Below are positions 51,040 through 63,549 of a stretch of DNA of 64,000 nucleotides, piece after piece (position 1 is the first letter of the stretch; each line of letters starts with the position of its first letter). Position numbers and translations under genes: made by a program. Below the pieces are notes generated by a model, which saw only the letters and a program-made list of their open reading frames with translations, ran no database searches and had not been told where the DNA came from. The stretch lies in contig JALJCS010000001.1 in the NCBI GenBank assembly GCA_023055355.1, positions 68,799,381 through 68,863,380 on the forward strand, written 5' to 3'. The DNA comes from Agelaius tricolor. Its lineage: Eukaryota; Chordata; Aves; Passeriformes; Icteridae.

Positions 51040-52040
51040 ATTGAAAGACTCAAAATGATCATGATAAGTCAGAGGCACAGTCCAACAGAAATAAAATATT
51101 CAAAGAAGATGTGCAGAATTTACTGTAGTTAGATAAGGACTGTCAGCTGCACAGGTGCTGGATGGCAGATGACTAATCAGCTCTGAAAAAAAGGAGCTGG
51201 CAGTTACTATGGATCACAAGCTGAACATGAGTCAACAACATCATGCTACTACAAAAAAAGAGAAACATCACACTGAGGTGAAAAAATAGAAAATTAGTCT
51301 GCAGCACTGGCAGGATCATCTCTCCATCCTACACAGCACTGGCCAGACTTCAGCTGGGGAACTGCACTGAGTGATGCTCATAAAGAAAATTTCCAACTTC
51401 TGGGCAAGAGTCTCCAGAAGACTGATAGTTGAATGAGGTCTGGCTCATAATCTGTGAAGAAGAAAAGAGGATATTTGACCTGTTCATCCATAGCAGAAAA
51501 GAGCGAAAAGGAACATGAGAACACTACAACAGGTGCTCAGCAAAACTAAGAAATTGCTGTCTTTGAGGTTTGGCAAACCTGATTGAATGAGGTGTGACTC
51601 AGCCTGCAGTCCTAGCAACTGTAGGATGGGAGCACTTCTTCTGTGAAGATATGCTGAGAAAGTAAGGGATATTCAGCCTGGAGAACAGGAGGTTGTGAGA
51701 CTTCATAGCAACCTTCCAATACCTTAAGGGGGCCTACAAGAGAAGCAGAAAGGAACACTTAATCAGCAACTGCAGTGATAAGAAAAGGAGCAATGAGTTC
51801 AAACTGAAATAGGGGAAATTCAGGTTTGGTATACAGCAAAAATTCTTTACAGTGAGGATGCTGAACATTGTAACAGGTTTCCCAGAGAAGTTGTGGATGC
51901 CCCATCCCTGGAAGTGTTTAAGGCCAGATTGGATGGGGCTCTGAGGAACTGGGGCCCCATCTCATAGCAGGGGGGCTGGAATTAGATCATCTTTTATGTC
52001 GCTTCCAACCCAAATCATTCTATGATTCTACGATTCTATG
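51040..52040 (+). mobile_element. CR1 LINE, about 1 kb, old copy with intact 3' tail
   Basis: The longest CR1 copy here, on the + strand. The 3' end is clear: CGCTTCCAACCCAAATC, then ATTCTATGATTCTACGATTC and TATG, ending at 52040. Moving upstream, the nucleotide sequence follows the CR1 pol 3' region: GTTGTGGATGCCCCATCCC with TGGAAGTGTTTAAGGCCAGA; ATTCAGCCTGGAGAACAGG; GAGCTGGCAGTTACTATGG with AAGCTGAACATGAGTCA. Around 51088-51117 the translation SKKMCRIYC fits the family's NKGKCRVLH. Many stops and shifts break the frame, so it is a dead copy older than the one at 32.4 kb. The 5' limit (about 51040) is approximate. Confidence 0.9.
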
Positions 52041-55000
52041 TCATTGGGAGGAAGAGCGCCACGTCTTTGAGTTTTCAGGTTGGGGATGTTTAGTTTGGTT
52101 TGGTTTTGCAGGGTAGAGGTCTGTTTGGATTTTGACCGCTGAAAAATGTCTCTGGTGGCAACAACAACTCCCTTCCCACGCAGAGGTATTTGCAATAGAG
52201 ATTTACACCAAATTGCACAGAGTGAAATCTATGCAAACACCAGCAGCAGACACCCCCCAGAGAGGAGTTTTATTGAAAGTGCTGACTGCAATGCACACTA
52301 AATACTCCCTTGTTTCTACCTCAGTTCATAACCAAACTCAGCAGTGATGGAACTTCTGCCCTGTTCTGTAGGACATAGCACTAGAAAGAATTCACCACAC
52401 TGGGTTTTCCATTCCTTTCCCTTCTTCCCCCCCCTCCAAGGTAAAAGCTCTATTTTGTCTTGTTTACTGTTCATCATAACCTTTATATTTAAAGAAATCT
52501 GTTTCTTATAGTTAGGGTATTAAGTTCTATTGTGTGTGTGCTACATTCCTGGTTGTTAAAAGTCTCTTTAAGAACCCAGTGACTGGCATTGATTTTTTGT
52601 TGTTGTTGGGGTTTTTTTTAAGATCATTGCAAAAATATTTCTCTGGGGGTTGGGGAGGGAACATATGTAAAAAATTAAACTTTAGAAAAAAAATAAACTT
52701 TAGAAAAATATCCAAGAGCAGTGGTCACCCAGTGCTGGCATTATGCCAGCTTTGACACTATCTCTAACTCACTGGCAAGCTGTTTGCAGGGATATTTCTG
52801 ATATAATTTCCTTACATCCATTGCAAATTTCCTTTTTATAAGGTGTTAGGTTCTATACTATAGCTCTGGGAGCTATATTAAAGGATCTTATTATAGGACA
52901 GAAACAACAAGATAGCAAGAAAGCTGGAGTGGAAGCTAAATATTTGTAGGAAATCCAAAGGGATTCCACAGAGATTGCCTTTCAGTGGTTTCATGTATTA
53001 TGTATGTTAAAAAAACCATCTGGAATCCCAATAAGCATACCAAATAATATAAGATAATTTGGTTAAATAAGAAAATCTCCAAACATACAGGGGTAAATTC
53101 CTCCGTAAAAAGATCCCTCTTGTCTTCAACAAGCCAACATCAAATACCATCCTTGCCCTCACCTGTTTTTGCCTAGATTTGTCTCTCTTACCAGAGATGA
53201 GTACACAGTCACGACAGAGTTGCTTAATGGGGATGGAAGGAGAGAGGCAACAAAACATGAACTTTTTTTTCCAAATGGGATGAAGATGTGGATTTTCCTT
53301 GGTCAAGTATAGGAAGATCTAAGAAAGACACTAAGCTCCTGCTCTAACTGTTGAATTCAGTGCCTAGAGGTGATGAAAACAAATGCAGCCAACAGGGCTG
53401 TCTACAACACGTGGAGCAGCCTTTAAGGAGGGTGGAGGTTCATGCCTCAGTTAATGCAGACTGTTGCAAAAACCAAGCTCTCCCTGAGGTTTTAATGGCA
53501 CCTGAAGGAAGCAGATTAAGTCTTTAAGACTGTGTAAATTCATGACAGAGAAAATGAGAAACACATATTTTGGTTAACATAAGTAAAATAACCTTCCATA
53601 CACCCACAAAAGGTACAGGCAGACATTGCCATAGATTCAAAACAAAGTGCAAAGCAAAGTGTTTTCCCTTGGGTTGTCAGCATCCTTCTTCAGCTGTCCA
53701 GTTGTTTCAAATCTGAATAAAAAACCCTCCATTTATTTATATAGTCACACTGACACCAGGCCTTTCTACAAAATCTCTCCTCGTGTTGCCTCTGCACTCC
53801 ACCTGGTTCCACTTAAGCTCATTAGTGAGGAATGATACCCCACAGGGTGGTTCCCAGCAGTGCTGGTCCTTTGCTCACAGAGCAGGGCCAGCTGCTCTCC
53901 TGCATCCTGCCACGTCAGACTGCTGCATGAGCTCGTGGTGCTGGACTCTGACAGTAGGCAGGGACTACAGCTCACAGTTTTGCCACTGGCCTAATTTCAA
54001 ACATCCTCAGCATGGACACAGCAACCTGACTGTTTAACTCTCTGAGGTAAAAAAATTGCTTCCAACTTACCTAAACTTATTTGGTGACGTTGAACTAATA
54101 AAACAAACCCTGAATAGCCTATTTTTCAACACTGTTCGTGTCTCTGTAGGCTGTAAATACTGTGATGTTTACTGCAGGGAAGCTGAAATTATGGAGACAC
54201 CATCAGAGAAATGAAAGGAAAATATCAAAGTATGTATTACAAAAACTCACTTGACATGTTTGCAAATAGACTTTCAAAACTTTTCAAACTTTTTGTTGCT
54301 GAAATTATGGTTGTTGATTATTATTAGCCAGCACATGTTTATCATGAGCTCTAAGATCAGAACAAAATAAAGCAGTTCCTAATGAAAATTACATGTGACT
54401 GCAAAATACACCAAGAGAGGCTGATTCTCTTTTCCAGTGAACGGTTTCTGAGAGTAAGGGCAATAATTTGCAACTGATTTTCCTTGTACATGCTCATCAC
54501 CAGAGGGAAACAGTTATCTGATGGCTGGTCTGCAATGGAAGAAGACAAAGGCAAGCCACAGATAAAGGGCACAGCTGGGCAGGCACCACCTTTGCTCAAG
54601 TCAAGGCACTAGCCTGTGGGTCCACAGGGTGCAAGACCAGGTACAGCACAAGTTTAACCCAACTCAGGCAGGGACCAGCCTAAACACAGCTTCCAGCAAG
54701 GTGGGAGAAGCTGCAAACAAGACTTGTCTTGAATGAAGCTGGACCAGGTCCCCTGCAGCTGCCAGGCAAGATGCACACCATGAAAACCTGATGCAACTGC
54801 AGAAACCTCTGCTGTCATGACTTAAAGATATTTTGCATATGTCTGAGCTAGCATTAGGTCTTTTCCCCAGTTTCTCATGCTTCAGCAAGAAATTCAAGCG
54901 TTCTAAGATACTGCAAGGAAAACTGCTCTAGTGCTTTAGCAGCTGTGAAATATATCATGCTGTTTTCACAAATGGCTTGCCACAGCCTTTGCTGAGAAGA

Positions 55001-57145
55001 TCTCCCAACTAAATTTTGCAAACTCATGGGTACTTTGATAAGTATCAAATTACATAAGAGCTTATCTCTAAGGAGCAGATGAACCTTTGATATCAGTGAG
55101 TTTATTACCTGATGCAGGATTTATTGAGTGCTTCCATAAGAGTTCTCCACCCACCCCTCCTTATTGTCAGTGCATTTATATACATTTTAATCTATAAAAA
55201 CTGGAACATACTGCACAGAAACCATTTGGCAGATCCATCCTAGAGAAAAAATTTTACTCTTGCAGGAATCCTTCTGTCTATCCTTCATCTCCATCAAAAG
55301 CAAACAAACTTTCCCAGTGACTGCTGCCCACCAGGAATCAAGTAGTTGCCTCCTTTCATATATAAACAACAGTCAACTTTAATCAGCCTTTAATCTGTCA
55401 GTAGCCCTTTGGTAAGAAAACTACCCATTTATACTTCATTAATCATGTTTCAGCAGAGCAAGCCAGGATCTGCTAGTTCTGTGAGCAGAAACAGACTCTC
55501 TTGGGGTTTTGGTTTGGGGTGTTTTTTTAAGGCCACAAAGAGGGAAAAAGCATGAGTAGATGCATGAACATGTGAGTGTGTCAGTGAGTTCCATGGGAGT
55601 TCGCCAGATGGAGGAGAGGCATCAATCTGCATTGCATGACATCACTGAGCAGATACTGGGAAACACCACAGCCATTTGTTCTTAACCCTGCATTACATCT
55701 CTTCAGGCTGCACTGGATTTTACACTTTCAGAAAACCTCAAGACACACAAACAGAACAAGAAAATAGAAAAGCTTTCAAAAACACTTTATCAATTTTAGA
55801 AAATGGATACATTGCCTATTCTCATGACTGTCCAGTGAATGCTCCTACTTTGGTTTTGGGGACCTTAGCATTTTGGGAAAAAGGAGTTTTAGTTGCTTCA
55901 AAAGACAGACATTATATTAGATAGCTAAGTTAAAACTTTTATTTAAAAGACCAGGCAAAATTTTTCAACTAGCTTCTGATCCATCTCAATTTTTGTATAT
56001 TCATACTTAAAAATAGCCTAATCTCATCAAACACCCTTATTGTAATCAGTGCAAAGCTCCCATGATTGTCACATGATGTGTGATAACAAGCCAGAAGGAT
56101 CAGAAGGTGACACAGAAGAGAAATTAAGGGCAAATCTCTTGAAAGTTTATTTTAAAAAAATTTAAAAAGCTAAAAAATATCTGTGCTTCTCTTCTGTCTT
56201 TTGATGTTCCACAGCCTCCACAAGAGCAAAATGAAGATTTACATGTAAGTACTGTTGTAGGTGGTTTTTGAATTTTGGAAATACATTAAGTGCTCCTCAT
56301 GCTTTTAGCTTGGTTTTGTCAGAGTCGCTGATGAGTCTTTCCCAAATTGCCACTTTTCATTTTTGTTTTGTTCTTGAAGCAAGTGCCAAACAGTTCAGTG
56401 ATCCTGTCTTTCTCTGTCTTTGCCTAGATAGAGCAGTAGCAGGCTGAGTAAACTGCAACAAACTTCATGTTGTTTTTTAAGCTACTGAGAGGTACCACTT
56501 GATCAGGTGCCTGATTAACTATAGACTTGAAATCAACAGAGGAGAAAAATCTCATAAAATGGAGTGATGTATTTCACTGGCATATCTGATATAGCTACAG
56601 CAGCAGGATGCAGACAGACTCAACAGGTCATTTCCACAGGTGTGGGGGGGGCAACTCCCCTCCCTCTGAGCACAGAGTGTACCCACATCAATGACAGAGA
56701 TGGTCAATAAGACTCACACCCTGAAAAATACCTGTGTGCCTGCTGAGAGGAACTCACCTGAACCAATTTACATGCTGGCCTTAGGATGACTCACTGCAGT
56801 TCAACAAGATAAATCCCACTTGGGACGCCTGAAGACTTGTCCTCATTCCCTTGTGGGAATGCAGCTCCCTGTGAGCTGGTGGAGGATCCCAAGAACCCTT
56901 GAACCACCCCAGCCAGAACACCAGTGTTTGACATGCAAATAGCACTTGGCACATCACAAACACCTTCCCCAGTTTCTCTCACTGCCAGACAGAATCTAAG
57001 CTTGACAAAGGAACGACAGAAGTGGAATCGTCTCTAACCATACCATCCCTGGCTGTCAAAAGTATCCACCTCCCCTCTCCCTAGCACTGAAGCCCTTCAA
57101 AACAAAGGTTCACCCACAGCCAACTCAACAGGCAGTCTTTTTAAG
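52041..57145. other. No gene or recognised element
   Basis: Noncoding. A T-rich and A-rich patch lies at about 52590-52700. Open frames are at most 99 codons (53007-53306, -), without domain. No LTR or CR1 tip was recognised. Confidence 0.55.
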
Positions 57146-57754
57146 TTGCAGGAATCATCAAAATATATTTCCAGAGGTCATCTCTCTGTGCTAGTGGCCC
57201 ATAGGGTCCAGTTCAGAGGAAGAGTCACCATTCTGGTGACTTCCTTGCAGGCAGCTTTGACAGCCCATCTCACTGCAGTTTCCCTGCCAGCCCCAAAATC
57301 TGTCAGCCCTTGGGGAGGTGAAGGATGGCAGCACTGGCAGGCTCAGGCTGCACAGGAGGAGCTCACTTTCAGATATGCATGGCCCCATGCCTGGATGCCC
57401 TTGCAGCAGCATATCAATCTCTCATTCCCAGTGTCACAAACCCCCTGCTCTTTTAATCTAAATGTTCACATCCTCACTCCCAAGAGTAAGAAACCACTTA
57501 TGCCTTGGAATCAGCAATCGAAATCACAGGACATTTCTCATCTGGTGGTTAATGCTGTCCTCAGCAAGATCTCTTCTTTTCCTCAAGCTCCCTACCCAGC
57601 CACCAGCTCACCAGGCACCACCTCGTTTTCCCCCAGAAAGGCAGGATCAGACCTCAAGGCCCTGCTGCCTCAGCCTCCCACCCCAAGCTCAGCCCTGGCA
57701 TGCCCTATCTCTGCTCAGGCAGCCCAGCTCCAGCCTCCTCCCTTGTGCTGGTGA
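57146..57754 (+). other. Longest open frame in the window (202 codons), probably not a gene
   Basis: I do not recognise it. The frame stays open for 202 codons in a GC-richer patch, but the first in-frame ATG is codon 84 (57395), which leaves about 119 codons. The latter half is rich in Pro, Ser and Ala (QAPYPATSSPGTTSF, LLPQPPTPSSALACP), as expected when a C-rich strand is translated. There is no signal peptide, membrane segment, zinc finger or other motif. A second plus-strand frame (57462-57836) and a minus-strand frame (57191-57412) overlap it and are equally open. There is no convincing splice-site pair around it. A chance frame is the likeliest reading; a fragment of an lncRNA or old pseudogene cannot be excluded. 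Confidence 0.12.
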
Positions 57755-58477
57755 CACTGCAGAGGTACAGCCCAAACACCCTGCTGGAACCCAGGTGTAC
57801 CCACATGCTGTGCTAGTGGCCTGTATCACTATCTAGCCCATCAGTACCTGCTAGTGCTTGCCCCTCATTTTCAGGCATCACTTCACATTAATTACTGCTC
57901 TCTTATTTCATTAACAGCACTAAAACACTTTGATAGAAGTCACTTCACACTGTGTCTCCATTTAAGTTCACCACTGGTACTTCTGAGATGAACAGCTCAG
58001 AGTTTGCAGCAATGGGTCAGTGAGAGCTGTAAACCTACAGATAGTCACATATTAATTTTGCATTATGGGAAATGGTGAAAAAGCTCTGACATTTGCAACT
58101 ACTACATCTAAGAAAAAATGTAAACTGATGGAAAGCCAAAGGAAACACAGATGGGTTCTGTTTAACATGATGCCATATTGCAATTTAAAAAGGTCTTGCG
58201 CTCTGCTGTCTGACATGCTTTGCTTGGAAATGAAAACTTCTGGATTCCTCTCATTTCCTCTCCCTTAAGCTAATGGCAGCAAACATTTGAAGCAATTGCT
58301 CCCCCTAAGCTTCACTCACTATTAAATTACAGACAATTTACAATGCAGGTCAGAGCCACGGAATGCTGTTTCCACGTAGATGTTCGATCTGGCACCCTGC
58401 TGAAGCTAATGAATCAACAAAATTTTGTAAAATTTATTTTATTAATTTATTTATCTTTTCTTTTTTCCTGAGGAAAA
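57755..58477. other. No gene or recognised element
   Basis: Noncoding. The stretch at about 58300-58420 holds a few retained CpG sites but nothing I recognise. Confidence 0.55.
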
Positions 58478-58508
58478 AAGGCTAAGTCCCTGCAGGGACT
58501 TTAGCCTT
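58478..58508. repeat. Near-perfect 31-base palindrome
   Basis: AAGGCTAAGTCCCTG (58478-58492) faces CAGGGACTTTAGCCTT (58493-58508). The arms are fully complementary except for one extra T in the right arm, with no loop. It can form a cruciform in DNA or a hairpin in RNA. It is not followed by a T run, and nothing suggests a terminator. Confidence 0.9.
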
Positions 58509-58897
58509 GCTAAAATCATTCTGAGTTATGTGAAAAAGAACAGATCAAACTTTCTAATAGGTATTTCAGAACTGGTCGAAATACAAGAGCATTTGCCATG
58601 TTTAGAGATCTATATTCCTGTGTTCTGTGCAGACTGTGCACATTATTTCTCCTGATCTTAGGCAGGATGCACAGGGCAGATTAAAATCCTAATGATGTTT
58701 TAGTTGTCCATATCCAAGAATTCATAGCTACATTTAGGAACTGCATAACCATCAAGATACTGAAACTGCCTTCTCAAAACAATCCCTACTCAACACCTAC
58801 CCTTAAATTTTTTTCATGGAGGGTACATGCTTGGCTCTCACTGGTGCTGTTTTTTTGTACTTGAGCTCCAAAAGATTTTCAGCGCTGGGTGACCTAT

Positions 58898-59326
58898 TGT
58901 AAATGCAGGTTCCCCAACGAGGGGAGAGAATGATTCATCTGACTCCATCTTATTAGAAGGCTAATTTATTACTTTATTATACTATATTATATTAAAGAAT
59001 ACTATACTATACTATACTAAAGAATACAGAAAAGATACTTACTGGATAGTAAAAAGATAATAATGAAAACTCGTGACTCTTTCCAGAGTCCTGACACAGC
59101 TTGGCCCTAGCTGGCCAATGAGTGAAAACAGCTTACACCAGAGTCCATTCAAGCAATCAGCTGTGGGTAAGCAATCTCCAAACACATTCCACACAAGTGC
59201 AACACAGGAGAAGCAAATGAGATAAAAATTGTTTTCCTTTTCTCTGAGGCCTCTCTCGCTGCCTTTCAGCTTCTCAGGAGAAAAACCCTGGGCAAAGGAA
59301 TTTTTTCAGAGAACGTAAATTCCACA
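58898..59326 (-). mobile_element. Solo LTR of an avian endogenous retrovirus
   Basis: About 430 bases with the TG…CA termini of an LTR (plus strand TGTAAATGCAGG … TTCCACA). I recognise it from memory as a common songbird LTR read on the minus strand. The U3-like part includes the segment whose plus strand reads TTGGCCCTAGCTGGCCAATG (a CCAAT-type box: ATTGGCCAGC on the minus strand). Near its 3' end the minus strand has two AATAAA signals (plus-strand TTTATT at 58965-58970 and 58974-58979). Between them and the middle is an AT-rich (TATAC)n-like stretch at about 58972-59020. No retroviral coding sequence flanks it, so it is a solo LTR. No exact target duplication is visible: flanks are CCTAT and GTGAT. 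Confidence 0.75.
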
Positions 59327-60834
59327 GTGATCCCTCTTCTGTTTCCCAGGGTCCAACCTGCAGGACACTTCCAGAGCGTGAGCAGCCACTTCAGACATGC
59401 CCACATCACACAGCAGGTGCTGAGGACCATTATTTCCCCTGAGCAGTCCTGCTGACACAGTACTGACACGTGTCAAGCAAAGCTCTAATGACTCTTTCGC
59501 AGAAGGGATTTTGATTAACAGCTCTTCTCTCCACGGTATTTTCCACACAGCTTGTTATCTACCAGGTGTCTCATTGCCAGCCAGCCACCTGCACAATAGG
59601 TTAACACTGACATTGATTGTCCAGATTGCTGATAGCTGCAGCCCTGAGATATGTACTGAGCCAGCAGAGCTGACTCTAAGTAAGAGGTCACTTTCTAACA
59701 AATTTTATTAAGACTCTAAGAGGATGTCTCTGAAGGGTAACAATCACATTTGTGAATTTGTGTAAGATTTGCAGGAAAATTGGTATATCCAGACATAGAT
59801 AAAAGGTCATTAAGAATTTCCATTAGTGAGGAAGTAATTTGATTATAAAAGTTTGAGGGCATTTCATCAAAGGCAAATAAAGTAATATTTAATATCAGAT
59901 TAAAATAATATGAGAACATTTTGCACCACATGGGTGACATTTGACTGCACTCCTAATACACTGTTGTGGGCAGTTTACCTGAGAAGAATTTCCATAAACC
60001 ATAATTCCCTGAAAAAAACTCTATGCTGCTGAAAGAAAATAAAGTAATTTCACCCAGAAATGAGAATTATTTGAGAGACTCCTCACAATGAGGAAAAGAT
60101 AGCCCAACAGAGAGCAAACAATATTGTAAAAATGGCACATTCAGAAAATACCTGAGGCAGAGAAAGGAAGGGTTACAATGGATTACATATCATAAATCAG
60201 AACAAACTGAGTGACCTGGTCCTTCACTAAATGAAAAAAAAGCTGGTAGCAGATGGCTTTTGCAAGGGCAATTCATTTAGTACTTTATTTTTTTCTTCAA
60301 TCTTTCTGCTTCTATCTCCATTAAGAAAGTAAGCTGGGCTCAGGTGGCTGACACAATTAGCATCAGTGATAAAGTGGTAATAGTTCAGGCTAGAACAAAG
60401 ACAAGCTGGAGATTACTTACCTATGATACACAAACACTTAGTCCCTCTTCCACCATCTCTAATGAACTCAGGGACCTGAATGAACTAATCTTTACACCTT
60501 TCAAAATTAATGATGAAAAAGAGAAGTACAAGAACAATGCAAAACCCATTACAGTGCCCACATTTGAGAATGGAGAAAAGACGCAAAAAAAGATATTGTA
60601 GAATGACTGACCTACATGTCATGCAAGGATAAATCCTGGAAAATATAAACACGATTTTTGAGACAATAGGGAGGTAATCATCAAGCTGATATAAATTCTT
60701 TCAAGCCCAAACTGTGAAAAATAACTGAACATGAATTCTCAATATGAAACTGGCAGAAGGAGTGGAACTGATTCTTGTGATCCCTTTGTGTAAAGAAAGT
60801 AGTGGATAATGTAGTAATGCTACTAATGGAAACC
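59327..60834. other. No gene or recognised element
   Basis: Noncoding. Open frames are at most 85 codons (60344-60601, +) and show no domain. Confidence 0.55.
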
Positions 60835-61395
60835 ACAAGATTTCATTTCCCATAATGAAATCATGAAATGAAACCTCAAAATCAAGGAATGAAGTTAAAT
60901 GAACAGACTGAACATGACAGAGGCTGAAATAAAATGCAATTGAAACAAATAAATAAAATTTGAAAATGGAGTGCATGCAATTAATTGCAATGGGATGACA
61001 TGAGGTGCAGTGAACCATGCTAAACTGAGACTCATTGAAATCTTGAAATCTGGGAAAGAATTGAAACAGGCAGGAGAAGACATATGATGAAAGAAAGGCA
61101 ATTATTAAAAAAAAAAAGAAGAAAATTCAAAGTTCAAAAAGTGAATCCCATTACATGGAATGGGATGACATGAAGTGCAGTGAAATGGACTGAAGTTTGC
61201 TGAAATGATGATTGAAATCTCAATATTTCATTTCCTTTAATGAAATGAATATTCATTGAAGGAGAAGAAATCTCAAAATCAGGTTACAAAGTGAAATGAA
61301 CACAAGGAAGAGGAATTATAATGAAGTGGAATGCAATCAAAAATGGAAGAAAATTCTGAACTGAAGTGAAAACTATTCAGTGAAATAGGATACCC
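60835..61395. repeat. Diverged tandem array, period about 170-195 bp
   Basis: Three head-to-tail, strongly diverged units rich in TGAAATG, GAAAT and AATGG words with few C. The clearest match is AATGGGATGACATGAGGTGC at 60989 against AATGGGATGACATGAAGTGC at 61159 (one difference, period 170). ATTTCATTTCC with CTCAAAATCA and AAATGAACA recurs at about 60841-60905 and 61224-61300. The middle unit carries the related CTTGAAATCTGGGAAAG. Unit 1 also contains the perfect palindrome TGCAATTAATTGCA (60976-60989). It has no open frame and is bounded by ordinary sequence on both sides. I do not recognise it as a named repeat. Confidence 0.7.
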
Positions 61396-63549
61396 TCTTC
61401 AAGTCACATACAGACTGCTCGGCCTTTGTCAGCCTTAGTTGGCTTTGGATTGATAAACTGAATGTCCAAGGTGTCTGTCAATGCTCATCACCAGTCTTCA
61501 TTGTCCCTAAGAGAGATGCATGATCTGAGAGTCATAAAGACACCAAACACAGTGGATGGAGCTTGTAGGTTTGGGAGGTCCATGTTTTATTCCTCGTTCA
61601 GACTTCATTGTGTGCAGACAGAAGGTAACACATGGAGAAAGAAAATAGCAAATTCTGAACCATAACAGTGATTTCCACATTTTTAATTAGCATTAATACA
61701 TTAATTATGAATGCATTAGAGTGAAATGATGCCATTTGCATTAGAACTTATGTAATGTTAGTTTTATGACTGATGTAAAACAGTCAGAGAACCAATTCAA
61801 AGTTTTCCATGTGGAAGGGCAATTGTTTTGCCCTGTTTTTACTGGTTATCTCTAGTAGCTACATGATCATTTACCCTGGAGTGCTAGCACTTCAGCATAG
61901 TGAAAAGGATTATTTTGCTAAAATAAAATTCCAATTAGAAACTGTGAGTGGTTTTATTCCCTTTCCATCCCTTTTCACAACAATCTAATTTCTTGGTCCT
62001 TCCCACAGCTGGAACATGTCTGTATGTCAGCGGTGGGAGTTTGGCTTTATAAATTATTCTCTCCAGGCCCACTGCCTTACCAAAGCATCCTGGTTCCTCT
62101 GACAATTGACATGACAGTCATGGAAAAGACCATGTTTCATTGCACCATAGAAAATAAATGAAGCATTCTGTTAATTTTTGGTTTCTAGGTATTTTAGTAA
62201 GCAACTGCATTTGTAGACCGCTGTGTCCTTGCTTCAGAGTTTGAGGAGGGGAACGTAACTTAATCCAGCATACAGGGCAATGCTGTATTGTATATATATG
62301 ATATATATAAAGGCTCATACAGAGACAGAGCCTTTGCTCTCACCCAGAACAGGAGAAGCACATGAATAAGAAAGATTATTTTCAGCAGGTTTTCCAGTCT
62401 GCACATACTAACAACTTCTCTAATGGCTCTTTCCAGCATGTTGTTGGACCCACTGCTTTATCTCTTTTCAAAGTTGTTAAGAGTCATACCCATACCCTTG
62501 GTGGAAAAGGGTTTCCACCAAGTCCCCCACGTAAAGTGATTTATTTTCATAATAATACTGTTATATCTATCTAGCCAAAAGAGAAGAATACACGTCAGAC
62601 CTATTGGTGAGCTGGTGTGCAGCCCCATAACCATGAACCAAGGAGAAGAGGTGGTGACAGTGAGGCCTCAGCTGAGCATTGTTTTGTTTTTTCTCTCTCC
62701 TCATTCATCCTTTTTGTGAAACCAATAAAATGCTTTAACCTGTCTTTCAAATTGCTTTTTCACACAGCTGAGAGGATGCTGTGGAAGCATTGCTAATGAT
62801 ATGGTTTGCCTGAAAGTGCCTGAACAGATGATATATCATTTGGGGTAGTCTCAGATGAGCTAATATCAAAGACAACTGATTAAATTGCAGTGAGAGGGAG
62901 AAATGTATTAACCCTTTGACACACACCAGTAAACCTTCCTCTACAAGGTTTTTGTTTAAAAACAGGGAAGCAGATGTAAGGGTGAGAGAGCAGGTGGTAG
63001 GGCAGGAGTTTGGGACTAAATGGGATAGAGGCAAAAAAATTCTGGAGGATTAATTCTGACCTGGGAAAGAACTACTGAAGTCCAGTTGTAGTAAGAAGAG
63101 CACCACTAAGCAGAAAAAGGCAAAAATTGAGAGTTAATAAAAAATATTAAGAATAGTTGTGCTACAAAAATCTCACATGACACAGGAAGAGAGACAAAGT
63201 TGCTTTTCTAACTTAACCATCATCAGTTGCATGTTCCCCTTGCCCAGAGCTGCCCATCTCCTCTTTCAAGGAGAAACTGTAGGTATAGATTCAGAAACAC
63301 AGACAGAAAGATCAGCTCAGCAGGAAAAATATGGTCTTCCATTATTCACTTGGTTGGGTTACTCACTGGATCAGAAAACAAAAGAGAAAATAATTTTTTT
63401 TTTAATCCATATAACAAATTAAACAAATAAAAAATCCATAAATATTTGGTAGCTGTCAATTGAAATTCTTCACAGTTATAGAAACAATTTAAGGGGTTTA
63501 AAGAAGCTACAGTGCAAAGAAATTCTTGACAGGTCCATATCTGGAAGTT
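61396..63549. other. No gene or recognised element
   Basis: Noncoding. A TA-rich run (TATATATATG, ATATATATAA) lies at 62290-62310. Frames are at most 95 codons. The stretch at about 61680-61930 is discussed under findings. Confidence 0.55.

Noticed and set aside
62620..62735. CCAATAAAATGC as the poly(A) signal of a 3' terminal exon
   Set aside because: AATAAA is frequent in AT-rich DNA, and no open frame or splice acceptor belongs with it.
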